A stretch of 64,000 nt of DNA from Maribacter thermophilus (GTDB lineage: Bacteria; Bacteroidota; Bacteroidia; Flavobacteriales; Flavobacteriaceae). The position numbers and the translations under genes are program-made. The notes beneath the pieces are model-generated. The model had not been told where the DNA came from, made no database searches, and saw only the letters and a program-made list of their open reading frames with translations. Below, one piece after another: positions 35,399 through 43,441 of this stretch. The DNA lies in the NCBI RefSeq assembly GCF_001020565.1, contig NZ_LDAS01000001.1, positions 410,402-474,401 of the forward strand. The letters are read 5' to 3'. Each line of letters begins with the position of its first letter. Within the stretch, counting starts at the first letter, position 1.

Positions 35399-37757
35399 TA
35401 AGGAAGTTGTCCTGTTAAAAAAGGCACTTGAAAGACAAAAAAAAGCACGTCTTCAAGCGGAGAAGATACTGGAGGACAAATCAAACGAACTGTATGAAGT
35501 AAACCTACACCTTAGAGAGGCCAATAGCAGGTTAGAGAACCTTTTGAACGAAAAAACTTCTGAGCTAGACGGCGTCTTTATAAATATTATAGATCCCTAT
35601 GTTGTTATGGATCTTAATTTCGATGTAATAAACATGAATTCGTCTGCCAAAGAGTTTTTGCAGGTGGATCATACCAAACAGCGTGTAAACCTTTCGCGCT
35701 TTATACATACAGATTTTGCGGAGTACACCAGAGAATCGGTAAAATCACTGATGAAAGTGGGTATTTTAAAAAATTACCGAGCCAAGATCAATATAAATGA
35801 AGATAACGTAAAATGGGTGCAGATAAATGCCAGCATTGTATATGGTAAAAATAGAACACCAATAGGGGCTCAAGGTATTATAAGGGATATTACCCAAGAG
35901 ATGGAAGTAAAAAAACTGCTTTCCGATCAAAAAAAGCAACTAGACCTTATTGTAGAAAATTCCCCTTTGGGTATAGTACTTTCTACCAACGGAAAAATTG
36001 TTAAGACCAATAATTCTTTTGTGAAAATGCTTGGTTATTCTGAAAGTGAACTTAAAGAACTTTCCTTGAACCAAATATCACAACCCGATAGCTCAGAAGA
36101 GGTACTTCACAAAATGGAACAGATGGAAGCGGGTAAATTGGACAAATTTACATCTATCAATAAAATTACAAGAAAGAGCGGCGACCACATTTTGGCCAAA
36201 ATAATGGTGAATACCGTAGCCGATAGTAAGGGAGCTTTAGATTATCAATTGGCGATTATAGAGGATATATCAAAAGAACATGAAGCGGAACAAAAGTTGA
36301 AAGCTTCTGAAAACAGGTTGTCTACCTTGATCTCTAACTTACATACCGGCGTTTTATTGGAAGATGAAGATGGCAAGATTGCATTGACCAATCAAAGATT
36401 CTGTAATTTATTTTTAATACCTGCCACACCCGAGAAATTAAGAGGTTCTGACTACAGTGGTTTTGCCGAACAGAATAAATTTCATTTTAAGAACCCGATA
36501 GCGTTTGTAGAAAGAATAGGCCGGATATTGACGGATAAAAAAACAGTATTGTCCGAAGAATTGGAAATGGCAGATGGTAGGGTCTTGGAAAGGGATTATA
36601 TACCCATTTATACAGATGGTGTATACAAAGGTCACTTATGGGCCTACAACGATGTGACCATCAGCAAAAACCATAAAAGACACCTTGAGACGCAAAAAGA
36701 AAAGTATAGCAGTATTATAGCCAATATGAACTTAGGGTTGGTAGAGGTCGATAATGATGACATTATACAAATGGTAAACCAGAGTTTTTGTGATATGAGC
36801 GGTTTTGGGGAAGATGAGCTATTGGGAAAAAAGGCCATTGATATAATTAACATTACGAACGACGAGATAATCGGGGAAAAAAATAAAAATAGATTGGACG
36901 GCAAATCCGATTCTTATGAAATAGAGGTACGCACCAAAAAGGGAGAGAAAAGACATTGGCTTATCAGTGGGGCGCCCAGATATAACGATTCTGGATCGGT
37001 AATAGGATCTATAGGGATACATTTGGATGTTACAGATCAAAAACATCTAGAACTGCAAAAAGAGAAACTACTTGGAGAGTTAGAGCTGAGTAACCAAGGC
37101 TTGCAAGAATATGCGCATATAGTTTCACACGATCTTAAATCTCCCTTACGTAGTATAAGTGCCCTTGCCACATGGCTGAACGAGGATTATAAGGATGTGC
37201 TGGATGAAGGGGGCAGACAAAACCTAGATCTTATGCAAGAAAAGGTAGCTTCTATGGATAAGCTGATACATGGTATTTTGGAATATTCTACGGCTAATAG
37301 CGCTGAACTGGACAATTGCGATGTGGATCTTAACAGTGTGGTGACCGAGATAGAGGAAGTTATTTATATACCCGATCATGTTGAGCTATCGGTACCGACG
37401 GAGTTGCCCACAATTGTTGCTGACAGGACCAAAATGCACCAACTTTTTCAAAATATCATAGGTAATGCGGTCGTACATATAGAAAAAGAAAAGGGGTTGG
37501 TGGAAGTATTGTGTAATGAGGAGGTAGACTTTTGGCATTTTACCATCAAGGACAATGGAGTAGGCATTCCCAAAAAATATCATAAAAAGATATTCGACAT
37601 ATTTCAATCTATTGGAGAGAATGAAAGATCTACCGGTATTGGGCTATCTATAGTCAAAAAGATCATAGACCGTTACAAAGGCCGTGTATGGGTCGATAGC
37701 GAGGAGGGTAATGGAACTGAGTTTCATTTTACGATTAAAAAGAATTTGAGCAATTAA
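35391..37757 (+). CDS. Multi-PAS sensor histidine kinase, probable H-NOX partner
   Basis: This 788-residue cytosolic kinase has no membrane span. A coiled coil (about 5-55, with KALERQKKARLQAEKILED) is followed by about four PAS domains (60-180, 185-300, 300-430 and 430-555; for example SPLGIVLSTNGKIVKTNNSF and NLGLVEVDNDDIIQMVNQSF). HisKA follows with the phosphoacceptor at about His580 (IVSHDLKSPLRSISAL). The ATPase domain has N-box FQNIIGNAVVHIEKEKG, DNGVGIPKKY and TGIGLSIVKK. It starts inside the H-NOX gene, so the two are translationally coupled and H-NOX is its likely input. No receiver domain is fused, so it must pass phosphate to a separate receiver. Confidence 0.9.
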   Translation: MDSKEVVLLKKALERQKKARLQAEKILEDKSNELYEVNLHLREANSRLENLLNEKTSELDGVFINIIDPYVVMDLNFDVINMNSSAKEFLQVDHTKQRVNLSRFIHTDFAEYTRESVKSLMKVGILKNYRAKININEDNVKWVQINASIVYGKNRTPIGAQGIIRDITQEMEVKKLLSDQKKQLDLIVENSPLGIVLSTNGKIVKTNNSFVKMLGYSESELKELSLNQISQPDSSEEVLHKMEQMEAGKLDKFTSINKITRKSGDHILAKIMVNTVADSKGALDYQLAIIEDISKEHEAEQKLKASENRLSTLISNLHTGVLLEDEDGKIALTNQRFCNLFLIPATPEKLRGSDYSGFAEQNKFHFKNPIAFVERIGRILTDKKTVLSEELEMADGRVLERDYIPIYTDGVYKGHLWAYNDVTISKNHKRHLETQKEKYSSIIANMNLGLVEVDNDDIIQMVNQSFCDMSGFGEDELLGKKAIDIINITNDEIIGEKNKNRLDGKSDSYEIEVRTKKGEKRHWLISGAPRYNDSGSVIGSIGIHLDVTDQKHLELQKEKLLGELELSNQGLQEYAHIVSHDLKSPLRSISALATWLNEDYKDVLDEGGRQNLDLMQEKVASMDKLIHGILEYSTANSAELDNCDVDLNSVVTEIEEVIYIPDHVELSVPTELPTIVADRTKMHQLFQNIIGNAVVHIEKEKGLVEVLCNEEVDFWHFTIKDNGVGIPKKYHKKIFDIFQSIGENERSTGIGLSIVKKIIDRYKGRVWVDSEEGNGTEFHFTIKKNLSN

Positions 37758-37767
37758 AAAGTAACAA

Positions 37768-38901
37768 ATGAAAGTAGTCCAAGCAATAAAAAAGGCCGAT
37801 AAACCTTTTGTTTTTATTGGTAGTACAACGGAACTTAATAATCCGTTGGTTTTGGTATTTGGAAATAGATATGCTTTAGAAAGTCCGACCATCTACAAAG
37901 AGGTACAAGAATTATTCCCTACCGGACATATTGTTTTTGGAACTACTTCAGGAGAGATAATAGACGAAATGGTTCTGGAAGAAACAACCATTATTACTGC
38001 TATTGAGTTTCAAAAGAGTACATTTCTTATCAAAAGAAAAAATGTAGAGGATTATGGTCACGATGACTGTTTGCTCGGAGAAAGTTTAATGAAAGAGTTT
38101 CCGGAAGAAAACCTAAGACATCTTTTTGTAATTTCAGAAGGTAGTACCGTGAACGGCAGTGCGTTGATCAACGGATTGGAAAAAATTAAAAAGAAGCGCA
38201 TAGGCCTTTCGGGTGGGTTATGTGGAGATGATGACCGTTTTGAGCGAACATTGGTTTCTTATAATGAAAACCCCAGGGAGGGAGAGATTGTGGCCATTGG
38301 GTTTTATGGAGAAAGTTTAGAGATAACTAGCGCTAATTATGGAGGGTGGACCCCTTTTGGTCCAGAAAGAACCATTACCAAGTCACATGACAATATATTA
38401 TATGAACTGGACGGCAAGCCTGCCTTGGACCTATATAAAAATTATCTAGGAGAAAAGGCCTGCGAATTACCAAAATCCGCTTTACTGTACCCGTTGAGCG
38501 TAAAAACTTTAGATAGTGCGGAGCCTATAGTTCGCACTATATTAAATATAAACGATGAGGAAAATACCATGATCTTGGCCGGTGATGTTCCAGAAGGGGC
38601 AAAGGTACAATTAATGATGTCCTCTGTAGATGATATTGCCAATGGGGCGTACCAAGCGGCCCAGTTAGCCATGGAGGGCAGAACTAACGCACCTGAGTTT
38701 GCTCTTTTGGTAAGCTGTATTGGAAGAAAATTGGTAATGGATCAAAGGACCGAAGAAGAAATCGAAGAGGTAAGGTCGGTTGTAGGCGAAAATACGCTTA
38801 TAAGTGGTTTTTATTCTTACGGTGAAATGGCACCTTTTGTAACCACAAGTGCATGTAAATTACACAACCAGACAATGACCTTAACCCTATTTAGCGAGTA
38901 A
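37768..38901 (+). CDS. FIST-domain sensor protein (NosP-like)
   Basis: This 377-residue protein has a FIST_N part (about 10-200: FVFIGSTTELNNPLVLVFGN, VFGTTSGEIIDEMV, GLSGGLCGDDDRFERT) and a FIST_C part (about 205-360: GGWTPFGPERTITKSHDNIL, YELDGKPALDLYKNYLGEKA, ALLVSCIGRKLVMDQRTEEE, GFYSYGEMAPF). Some FIST proteins (NosP) bind haem and sense NO, acting on a co-encoded kinase. The gene lies 10 bases after the H-NOX kinase, and its stop overlaps the next kinase by one base, the typical NosP-kinase layout. Haem binding is not proven by sequence; amino-acid sensing is the alternative FIST role. Confidence 0.85.
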   Translation: MKVVQAIKKADKPFVFIGSTTELNNPLVLVFGNRYALESPTIYKEVQELFPTGHIVFGTTSGEIIDEMVLEETTIITAIEFQKSTFLIKRKNVEDYGHDDCLLGESLMKEFPEENLRHLFVISEGSTVNGSALINGLEKIKKKRIGLSGGLCGDDDRFERTLVSYNENPREGEIVAIGFYGESLEITSANYGGWTPFGPERTITKSHDNILYELDGKPALDLYKNYLGEKACELPKSALLYPLSVKTLDSAEPIVRTILNINDEENTMILAGDVPEGAKVQLMMSSVDDIANGAYQAAQLAMEGRTNAPEFALLVSCIGRKLVMDQRTEEEIEEVRSVVGENTLISGFYSYGEMAPFVTTSACKLHNQTMTLTLFSE

Positions 38902-39965
38902 TGCATTCATTGTTAAGAAGACAGTTAAGAAAATATATTTCGGCAGATACGCAGTCATTGCCAGAAATTGAAGCGTTTTTACAAGCGGTAGAAAAATCAT
39001 ACGAAAATTATGATGAGAAATTGGCTATGTTGCATAGGGCGACCTCTATAAGTTCTGAAGAGCTTTATGAAGCCAATAAACAACTAGAAAGTGAATCTGC
39101 CAGACAAAAAAACATTTTAACTTCTTTAGAAAAAGCAATTGGCAGTTTAACCGACAACCTAAAGCAAGAACAAGCTTTTGGACAAAATAAGATTGATGAG
39201 TTCAATGCCGAACATTTGGCGGAATACATAAGTAATTTGGCTTCGCAAGTAGCACAAATGAACGAGGAAAAGGATAGGTTTTTGAAGAGTTTGGAAGAAC
39301 AGAACCAAGCCTTGAACAATTATGCACAAGTAGTTTCACATGATCTAAAATCTCCGATAAGAAATATAAACGCCCTTATGAGCTGGATCATGGAAGATGA
39401 AAAAGAAAAATTTTCAAATGCCAGTAAAGAAAACTGCTCGCTAGTTGCCCAGAACCTGGAAAAAATGGATAAATTAATTTCGGGCATACTTAACCATGCA
39501 ACTTTGGGCAAAACCAAAGAGCAAAGAGTTAGCTTTGAACTAAAAGATGTTTTAAAAGAGACCGTACGAACGATCTATGTTCCCGACAATATTAAAATTA
39601 TACTAGCGGAGAATCTTCCCAAAATGGTTTTTGAAAGAGCCCGTTTAGAGCAAATGTTCATGAATTTGCTTACCAATGCCATATCTGCCACAGAAAAAAA
39701 AGAAAGGGGATTAATAAAGATAGATTATGAACCAGATGAATTATACTGGAAATTTATAGTTTCCGATAACGGTAAGGGTATTCCAGAACATTATCAAGAA
39801 AGTATTTTTGAAATGTTCAAAAAGTTAGAAAACGAAGGTAATGGAACGGGAATAGGACTTGCCCTGGTAAAAAAAATAGTAGTCCTATATGATGGAGATA
39901 TACGGTTAAAATCGGAAGAAGGCAAGGGTACAACTTTTTATATCAAATTAAAAAAAGAACTATGA
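38901..39965 (+). CDS. Soluble histidine kinase coupled to FIST protein
   Basis: This 354-residue kinase has no recognisable sensor domain and no membrane span. The first 135 residues are coiled-coil rich (SEELYEANKQLESESARQKN). HisKA carries His147 in VVSHDLKSPIRNINALMSWI, and the ATPase domain shows FMNLLTNAISATEKKERG, DNGKGIPEHY and GTGIGLALVKK. The start overlaps the FIST stop by one base, so FIST is its likely input partner. The dimerisation helix sequence is very close to that of the H-NOX kinase nearby, so both could feed the same receivers. It overlaps the HPt gene by 4 bases. Confidence 0.88.
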   Translation: MHSLLRRQLRKYISADTQSLPEIEAFLQAVEKSYENYDEKLAMLHRATSISSEELYEANKQLESESARQKNILTSLEKAIGSLTDNLKQEQAFGQNKIDEFNAEHLAEYISNLASQVAQMNEEKDRFLKSLEEQNQALNNYAQVVSHDLKSPIRNINALMSWIMEDEKEKFSNASKENCSLVAQNLEKMDKLISGILNHATLGKTKEQRVSFELKDVLKETVRTIYVPDNIKIILAENLPKMVFERARLEQMFMNLLTNAISATEKKERGLIKIDYEPDELYWKFIVSDNGKGIPEHYQESIFEMFKKLENEGNGTGIGLALVKKIVVLYDGDIRLKSEEGKGTTFYIKLKKEL

Positions 39966-40282
39966 TAGAACAACCCAACCTAAAATACGTGGATGATCTG
40001 GCAGGTGACGATATGGCCTTTAGAGAACAGTTTATCGTTATTTTAAAAGAGGAGTTTCCTAAAGAAAAGGAAACATATATAAACCATATAGAGAACAAAA
40101 GGACAAAAGAAGCGGCGGAAATCGTTCACAAACTAAAGCATAAATTCAATATCTTGGGAATGGAAGAATCCTATAGGCTTGCCGTTACGTACGAAAAAGA
40201 GCTTCTGGAAGGGCAAACCACTGCAGATACCAAGTTTAAAAAGATATTGGATACCATTGAGGAGTATATTAAAAAAATATAA
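39962..40282 (+). CDS. Histidine phosphotransfer (HPt) protein
   Basis: This 106-residue stand-alone HPt relays phosphoryl groups between receivers. The helical segment EIVHKLKHKFNILGMEESY carries the phosphoacceptor His56 in the typical HKLK context, with Gly65 at the usual place behind it. It overlaps the kinase gene by 4 bases and abuts the LytTR gene directly. Together with the stand-alone receiver at the head of the operon, this allows a four-step phosphorelay ending at the LytTR regulator. Confidence 0.85.
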   Translation: MIEQPNLKYVDDLAGDDMAFREQFIVILKEEFPKEKETYINHIENKRTKEAAEIVHKLKHKFNILGMEESYRLAVTYEKELLEGQTTADTKFKKILDTIEEYIKKI

Positions 40283-40993
40283 ATGAACTGTATTGTTATA
40301 GACGATGAAGCAACGGCAAGGGCCATAATCACCAAATTATGCGGTACAGTGCAAGATTTGGTTGTAATAGAGGAATTTGACAATGCTATCGATGCCATTA
40401 AGTTTTTAAACCAACAAAGTGTTGATATCGTCTATTTGGACATTCATATGCCAGGTTTTACAGGCGTGGATTTTGTACAGACCTTAAAGAACCCCCCTAA
40501 AATAGTTTTGACCACCTCAGATACCGATTTTGCCATCGAAGCATATGAGTATGAGTGTATTGTAGATTATTTGGTAAAACCGGTAACACCAGAACGTTTC
40601 GAAAAAAGCTTTCTAAAGATTAAAAATGCCATCTTGCAAAAACCAAAAGATAACGGTAATGAGAGTCAAGAAGCCGATTTGAAAGGAGACCTTTATATAA
40701 ATATAGACCGGCGGTTGATAAAATTAAAGTTCAATGAAATTTTGGTTATAGAGGCCAAGGGAGATTATATAGGTGTAAAAACAGAGAAAGAGGAATATCG
40801 TGTACATACCACCCTAAAAAAGATAAAGGAAAAATTGCCCGAGAAGTTGTTTCTACAAATACACAGATCATATATTATTAACTTCACCAAAATAATAGAT
40901 ATAGAAGATAACAGTGTATTGATAGAAAAAAACGTGATTCCTATTAGTAGATCCAATAGGCCAGAGCTTATGAGAAGGTTAAACCTTTTGTGA
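40283..40993 (+). CDS. LytTR-family DNA-binding response regulator
   Basis: This is the transcriptional output of the operon. The 236-residue protein has a receiver (1-120) with acidic pocket IDDE, phosphoacceptor Asp53 (VYLDIHMPGFTG), Thr in LTTSDTDFAIEAY and Lys in DYLVKPVTPERF. A LytTR DNA-binding domain follows (about 130-236: GDLYINIDRRLIKLKFNEIL, IEAKGDYIGVKTEKEEYRVH, LQIHRSYIINFTKI, IPISRSNRPELMRRL). LytTR proteins bind pairs of 9-base direct repeats about 21 bases apart. Such repeats occur at the operon's own promoter and at exopolysaccharide promoters at 45.6, 47.1 and 58.3 kb, so it is the prime candidate regulator of all four. The target assignment is inference. Confidence 0.92.
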   Translation: MNCIVIDDEATARAIITKLCGTVQDLVVIEEFDNAIDAIKFLNQQSVDIVYLDIHMPGFTGVDFVQTLKNPPKIVLTTSDTDFAIEAYEYECIVDYLVKPVTPERFEKSFLKIKNAILQKPKDNGNESQEADLKGDLYINIDRRLIKLKFNEILVIEAKGDYIGVKTEKEEYRVHTTLKKIKEKLPEKLFLQIHRSYIINFTKIIDIEDNSVLIEKNVIPISRSNRPELMRRLNLL

Positions 40994-41088
40994 TAATAAG
41001 ACCAATAATAAAAGAGATCGTTCGAAAGGATGTTTAGAATAGAAGGGTAACGTTGGTTCGAAAAGTCAATAAAACAGAAGGCATGCCT

Positions 41089-41499
41089 TTACTCCCCATT
41101 ATATGCCCTGGTAAATATGCCAGCTAGTTTTTTTCTATCTATGGGTTTTATCAAGTAGTCCGTTAATTCCTCATACTCTGCCGCTTTTTTTATATCACTT
41201 TCCCTTACTGAAGAGCTGACAATATAAATATTTATCTGCTGCCGTATCTTTGATTTTAGTTTTCTGAACTCTGCCAAAAAACCCCAACCATCCAAAAAAG
41301 GCATATTAATGTCTAAAAATATAACTTTGGGCAGGTCTTTTTTTTCTTTGGTGCATATACTTACGAATTCTACGGCTTGTTCCCCATCGGTAAAAGAATT
41401 GATTTCAATATTATGTGTCATTTCCTTTATGGTTCTTTCCATTAGATAAAGGTATAGCTCGTCATCGTCAACCAATAATATGTTAGTTTTTTTGTCCAT
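41089..41499 (-). CDS. CheY-like response regulator
   Basis: This 136-residue stand-alone receiver has VDDDE in the acidic pocket, phosphoacceptor Asp in VIFLDINMPFLDGWGF, Ser in YIVSSSV and Lys in DYLIKPIDRKK. The gene lies 2 bases after the Cache-type kinase on the minus strand, so the kinase is its cognate partner. With no output domain, it may act on another protein of the polysaccharide machinery or on a receiver relay. It converges on the NO operon with a 95-base gap. Confidence 0.9.
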   Translation of the reverse strand: MDKKTNILLVDDDELYLYLMERTIKEMTHNIEINSFTDGEQAVEFVSICTKEKKDLPKVIFLDINMPFLDGWGFLAEFRKLKSKIRQQINIYIVSSSVRESDIKKAAEYEELTDYLIKPIDRKKLAGIFTRAYNGE

Positions 41500-41501
41500 G
41501 G

Positions 41502-43289
41502 TTAAAAAATTATCTTAAAAGTTGTGCCTACGTTCTCTTTGCTATTTATGGTAATTTTCGCATCTAGTGCCTCTAATTGTGATTTAACAAGAAACAATCC
41601 CATTCCCTTGCCCGAAATGTTTCTATGAAACCGTTTGTATAACTTAAAAAGATTGTCTCCGTGTTTTTTGAGGTCAAGGCCAATACCATTGTCCGAAACT
41701 GATAAAACTTTTTTATTGTCTTCATAACCTGTTTCGAACAGAATGTAAGAGTAAACATTTTTTTGCCTGTATTTAATGGCATTTGACATTAGGTTATGAA
41801 GAACACTTCTAAGGTAAAACTTAGAGAATAGAACCTGTTGCCAAGCATCCGATTTTATAATTACCTCAAAACTGTCGTTGTCCAATAGCGTCTCGGTAAA
41901 GTCTTTCTTAACCTCTTCTATTAGGTCGATAATGTTTACATCGCTAATCTTAATTTCTCTATTGTCCAAAATGGTGACATACTCGCTTATATCCTCTGTA
42001 AGGTTCATAATACTTTTGGTAACCTGCCCCAATTTAGGTAAAAGCATGGTCAAGTTTTTGGGTTCTTTTTCTTTATTGATCATCTCCATTACAGCAGCCA
42101 TGCTAGTTACAGGAGCCCTAAGATTATGCGAAACTAAATAATTGAACTCGCTTAGTTGTTCGTTCCTAATTTCCAAACGGTGGTTCATATTGGTTATAAA
42201 TAGGTTGTTTTCCAGTAATTGGTCTCTGTTTTTTGTCAATAGTTTATTCTTTTCTTCCAGTTCTTTGTAAAACAATTCTTTTTGTAGTCTATTTTTCTGT
42301 AGTGCATAGGCCAGGGAGGCCAATAGCACTATTGCAAAAAAATTAAACAGTCCCAACCCTTCGTATATAGGTAGTAAACTGGCTCTTAACATTGAAGGTG
42401 AAACCTCTTGTGCCAATATCCAGTTCGTAGGCGTGACTACTTCTAGGGAATCATCGGAAAGGGTACTGGAACTTGAATCTGTTTTTCGAAGATTTATATG
42501 TTGTATGGTCCAGATATGGTTATTTTTAAAATAGGTGGTATCGAGTTGTATTCCATTATCGGTGGAGGTATATATGTCTTTTAACGAGGTGTTTTTTGTG
42601 GCAAACTCGTATGGTAGGTCTTCTTGGTATTTAGAAGAGGTAATAATGTTCTGGTTATTGTCAATTAGAAAAATATTGTTGTCGGAAGCCCTTAATTTAA
42701 GGTAGTCAAGAATTCTTTTCATCTTAAAATTAATGACCACGATGCCCATTTTTTTTCCGGTCCGATCATATATGGGACTTACGGCCCTGATTACAGGTTT
42801 ATGAGGTTTTTCTATTTTTCCATTTTCGCGGTTCAGACTTATTTGCGAAAGATATATTTGACCAGGTTTCAAGGCGAGCCCGTTCTTAACATAATTATGT
42901 TCAATTTTATTTTGAAGGGGTCTTAGTTCTACAGAGTTTACTCTCGTTCGCTCCGCACGAAAAAATTCATTTCCCTCAAGATCCAGAAAACGAAATTGGT
43001 CATAGTCCGTAATACCCCTAATAATCTCTAAATAGGGGCTCATAAAAGAACTATGTTCGTTTAAGGGGGCAAAATTTATAGGATAATTTAGCGTTGACCA
43101 ATATTGGGTGTTGTTGACGAAAGAGTAAAACTGGTCTTCTAAATATTTTCTTTTGATGGAGGTATCTTTCTTTTGATACTCGGAGAGTAACCTGGTTTTT
43201 TCTTCTTTTTGCGATAGCAAAAGGTATAGGGATAGTATAAATACTGGAATATAAAGAAATGCAAAAATCTTAAAAACTCTTTTCCTCAT
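41502..43289 (-). CDS. Membrane histidine kinase with periplasmic Cache-like sensor
   Basis: The 595-residue kinase has a first membrane span (about 8-26), a periplasmic sensing region (about 27-300) and a second span (about 305-328). A coiled coil (EELEEKNKLLTKNRDQLLEN-like) and HisKA with phosphoacceptor about His388 (LVSHNLRAPVTSMAAVMEMI) follow, then an ATPase domain (LHNLMSNAIKYRQ, DNGIGLDLKKHG, GKGMGLFLVKSQ). The sensor resembles double-Cache domains: FRFLDLEGNEFFRAERTRV, IRAVSPIYDRTGKKMGIVVI and FLIDNNQNIITSSKY. It would detect a small extracellular or periplasmic ligand. It sits between the outer-membrane TPR protein gene and its receiver, all leftward. Confidence 0.88.
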   Translation of the reverse strand: MRKRVFKIFAFLYIPVFILSLYLLLSQKEEKTRLLSEYQKKDTSIKRKYLEDQFYSFVNNTQYWSTLNYPINFAPLNEHSSFMSPYLEIIRGITDYDQFRFLDLEGNEFFRAERTRVNSVELRPLQNKIEHNYVKNGLALKPGQIYLSQISLNRENGKIEKPHKPVIRAVSPIYDRTGKKMGIVVINFKMKRILDYLKLRASDNNIFLIDNNQNIITSSKYQEDLPYEFATKNTSLKDIYTSTDNGIQLDTTYFKNNHIWTIQHINLRKTDSSSSTLSDDSLEVVTPTNWILAQEVSPSMLRASLLPIYEGLGLFNFFAIVLLASLAYALQKNRLQKELFYKELEEKNKLLTKNRDQLLENNLFITNMNHRLEIRNEQLSEFNYLVSHNLRAPVTSMAAVMEMINKEKEPKNLTMLLPKLGQVTKSIMNLTEDISEYVTILDNREIKISDVNIIDLIEEVKKDFTETLLDNDSFEVIIKSDAWQQVLFSKFYLRSVLHNLMSNAIKYRQKNVYSYILFETGYEDNKKVLSVSDNGIGLDLKKHGDNLFKLYKRFHRNISGKGMGLFLVKSQLEALDAKITINSKENVGTTFKIIF

Positions 43290-43441
43290 AAAAAGATCGG
43301 TTAGAGAGTTTTATCACTATATTGTTTTAGTCTCGGGGGAAAGAAGTTATAAGTGAATACTCATAATAAAGTTAATGAATATTCTTACATAATAAATTCT
43401 CACTCAATTTTTTTTAAGATTTTCTTAAGATTTTCTGTTGT

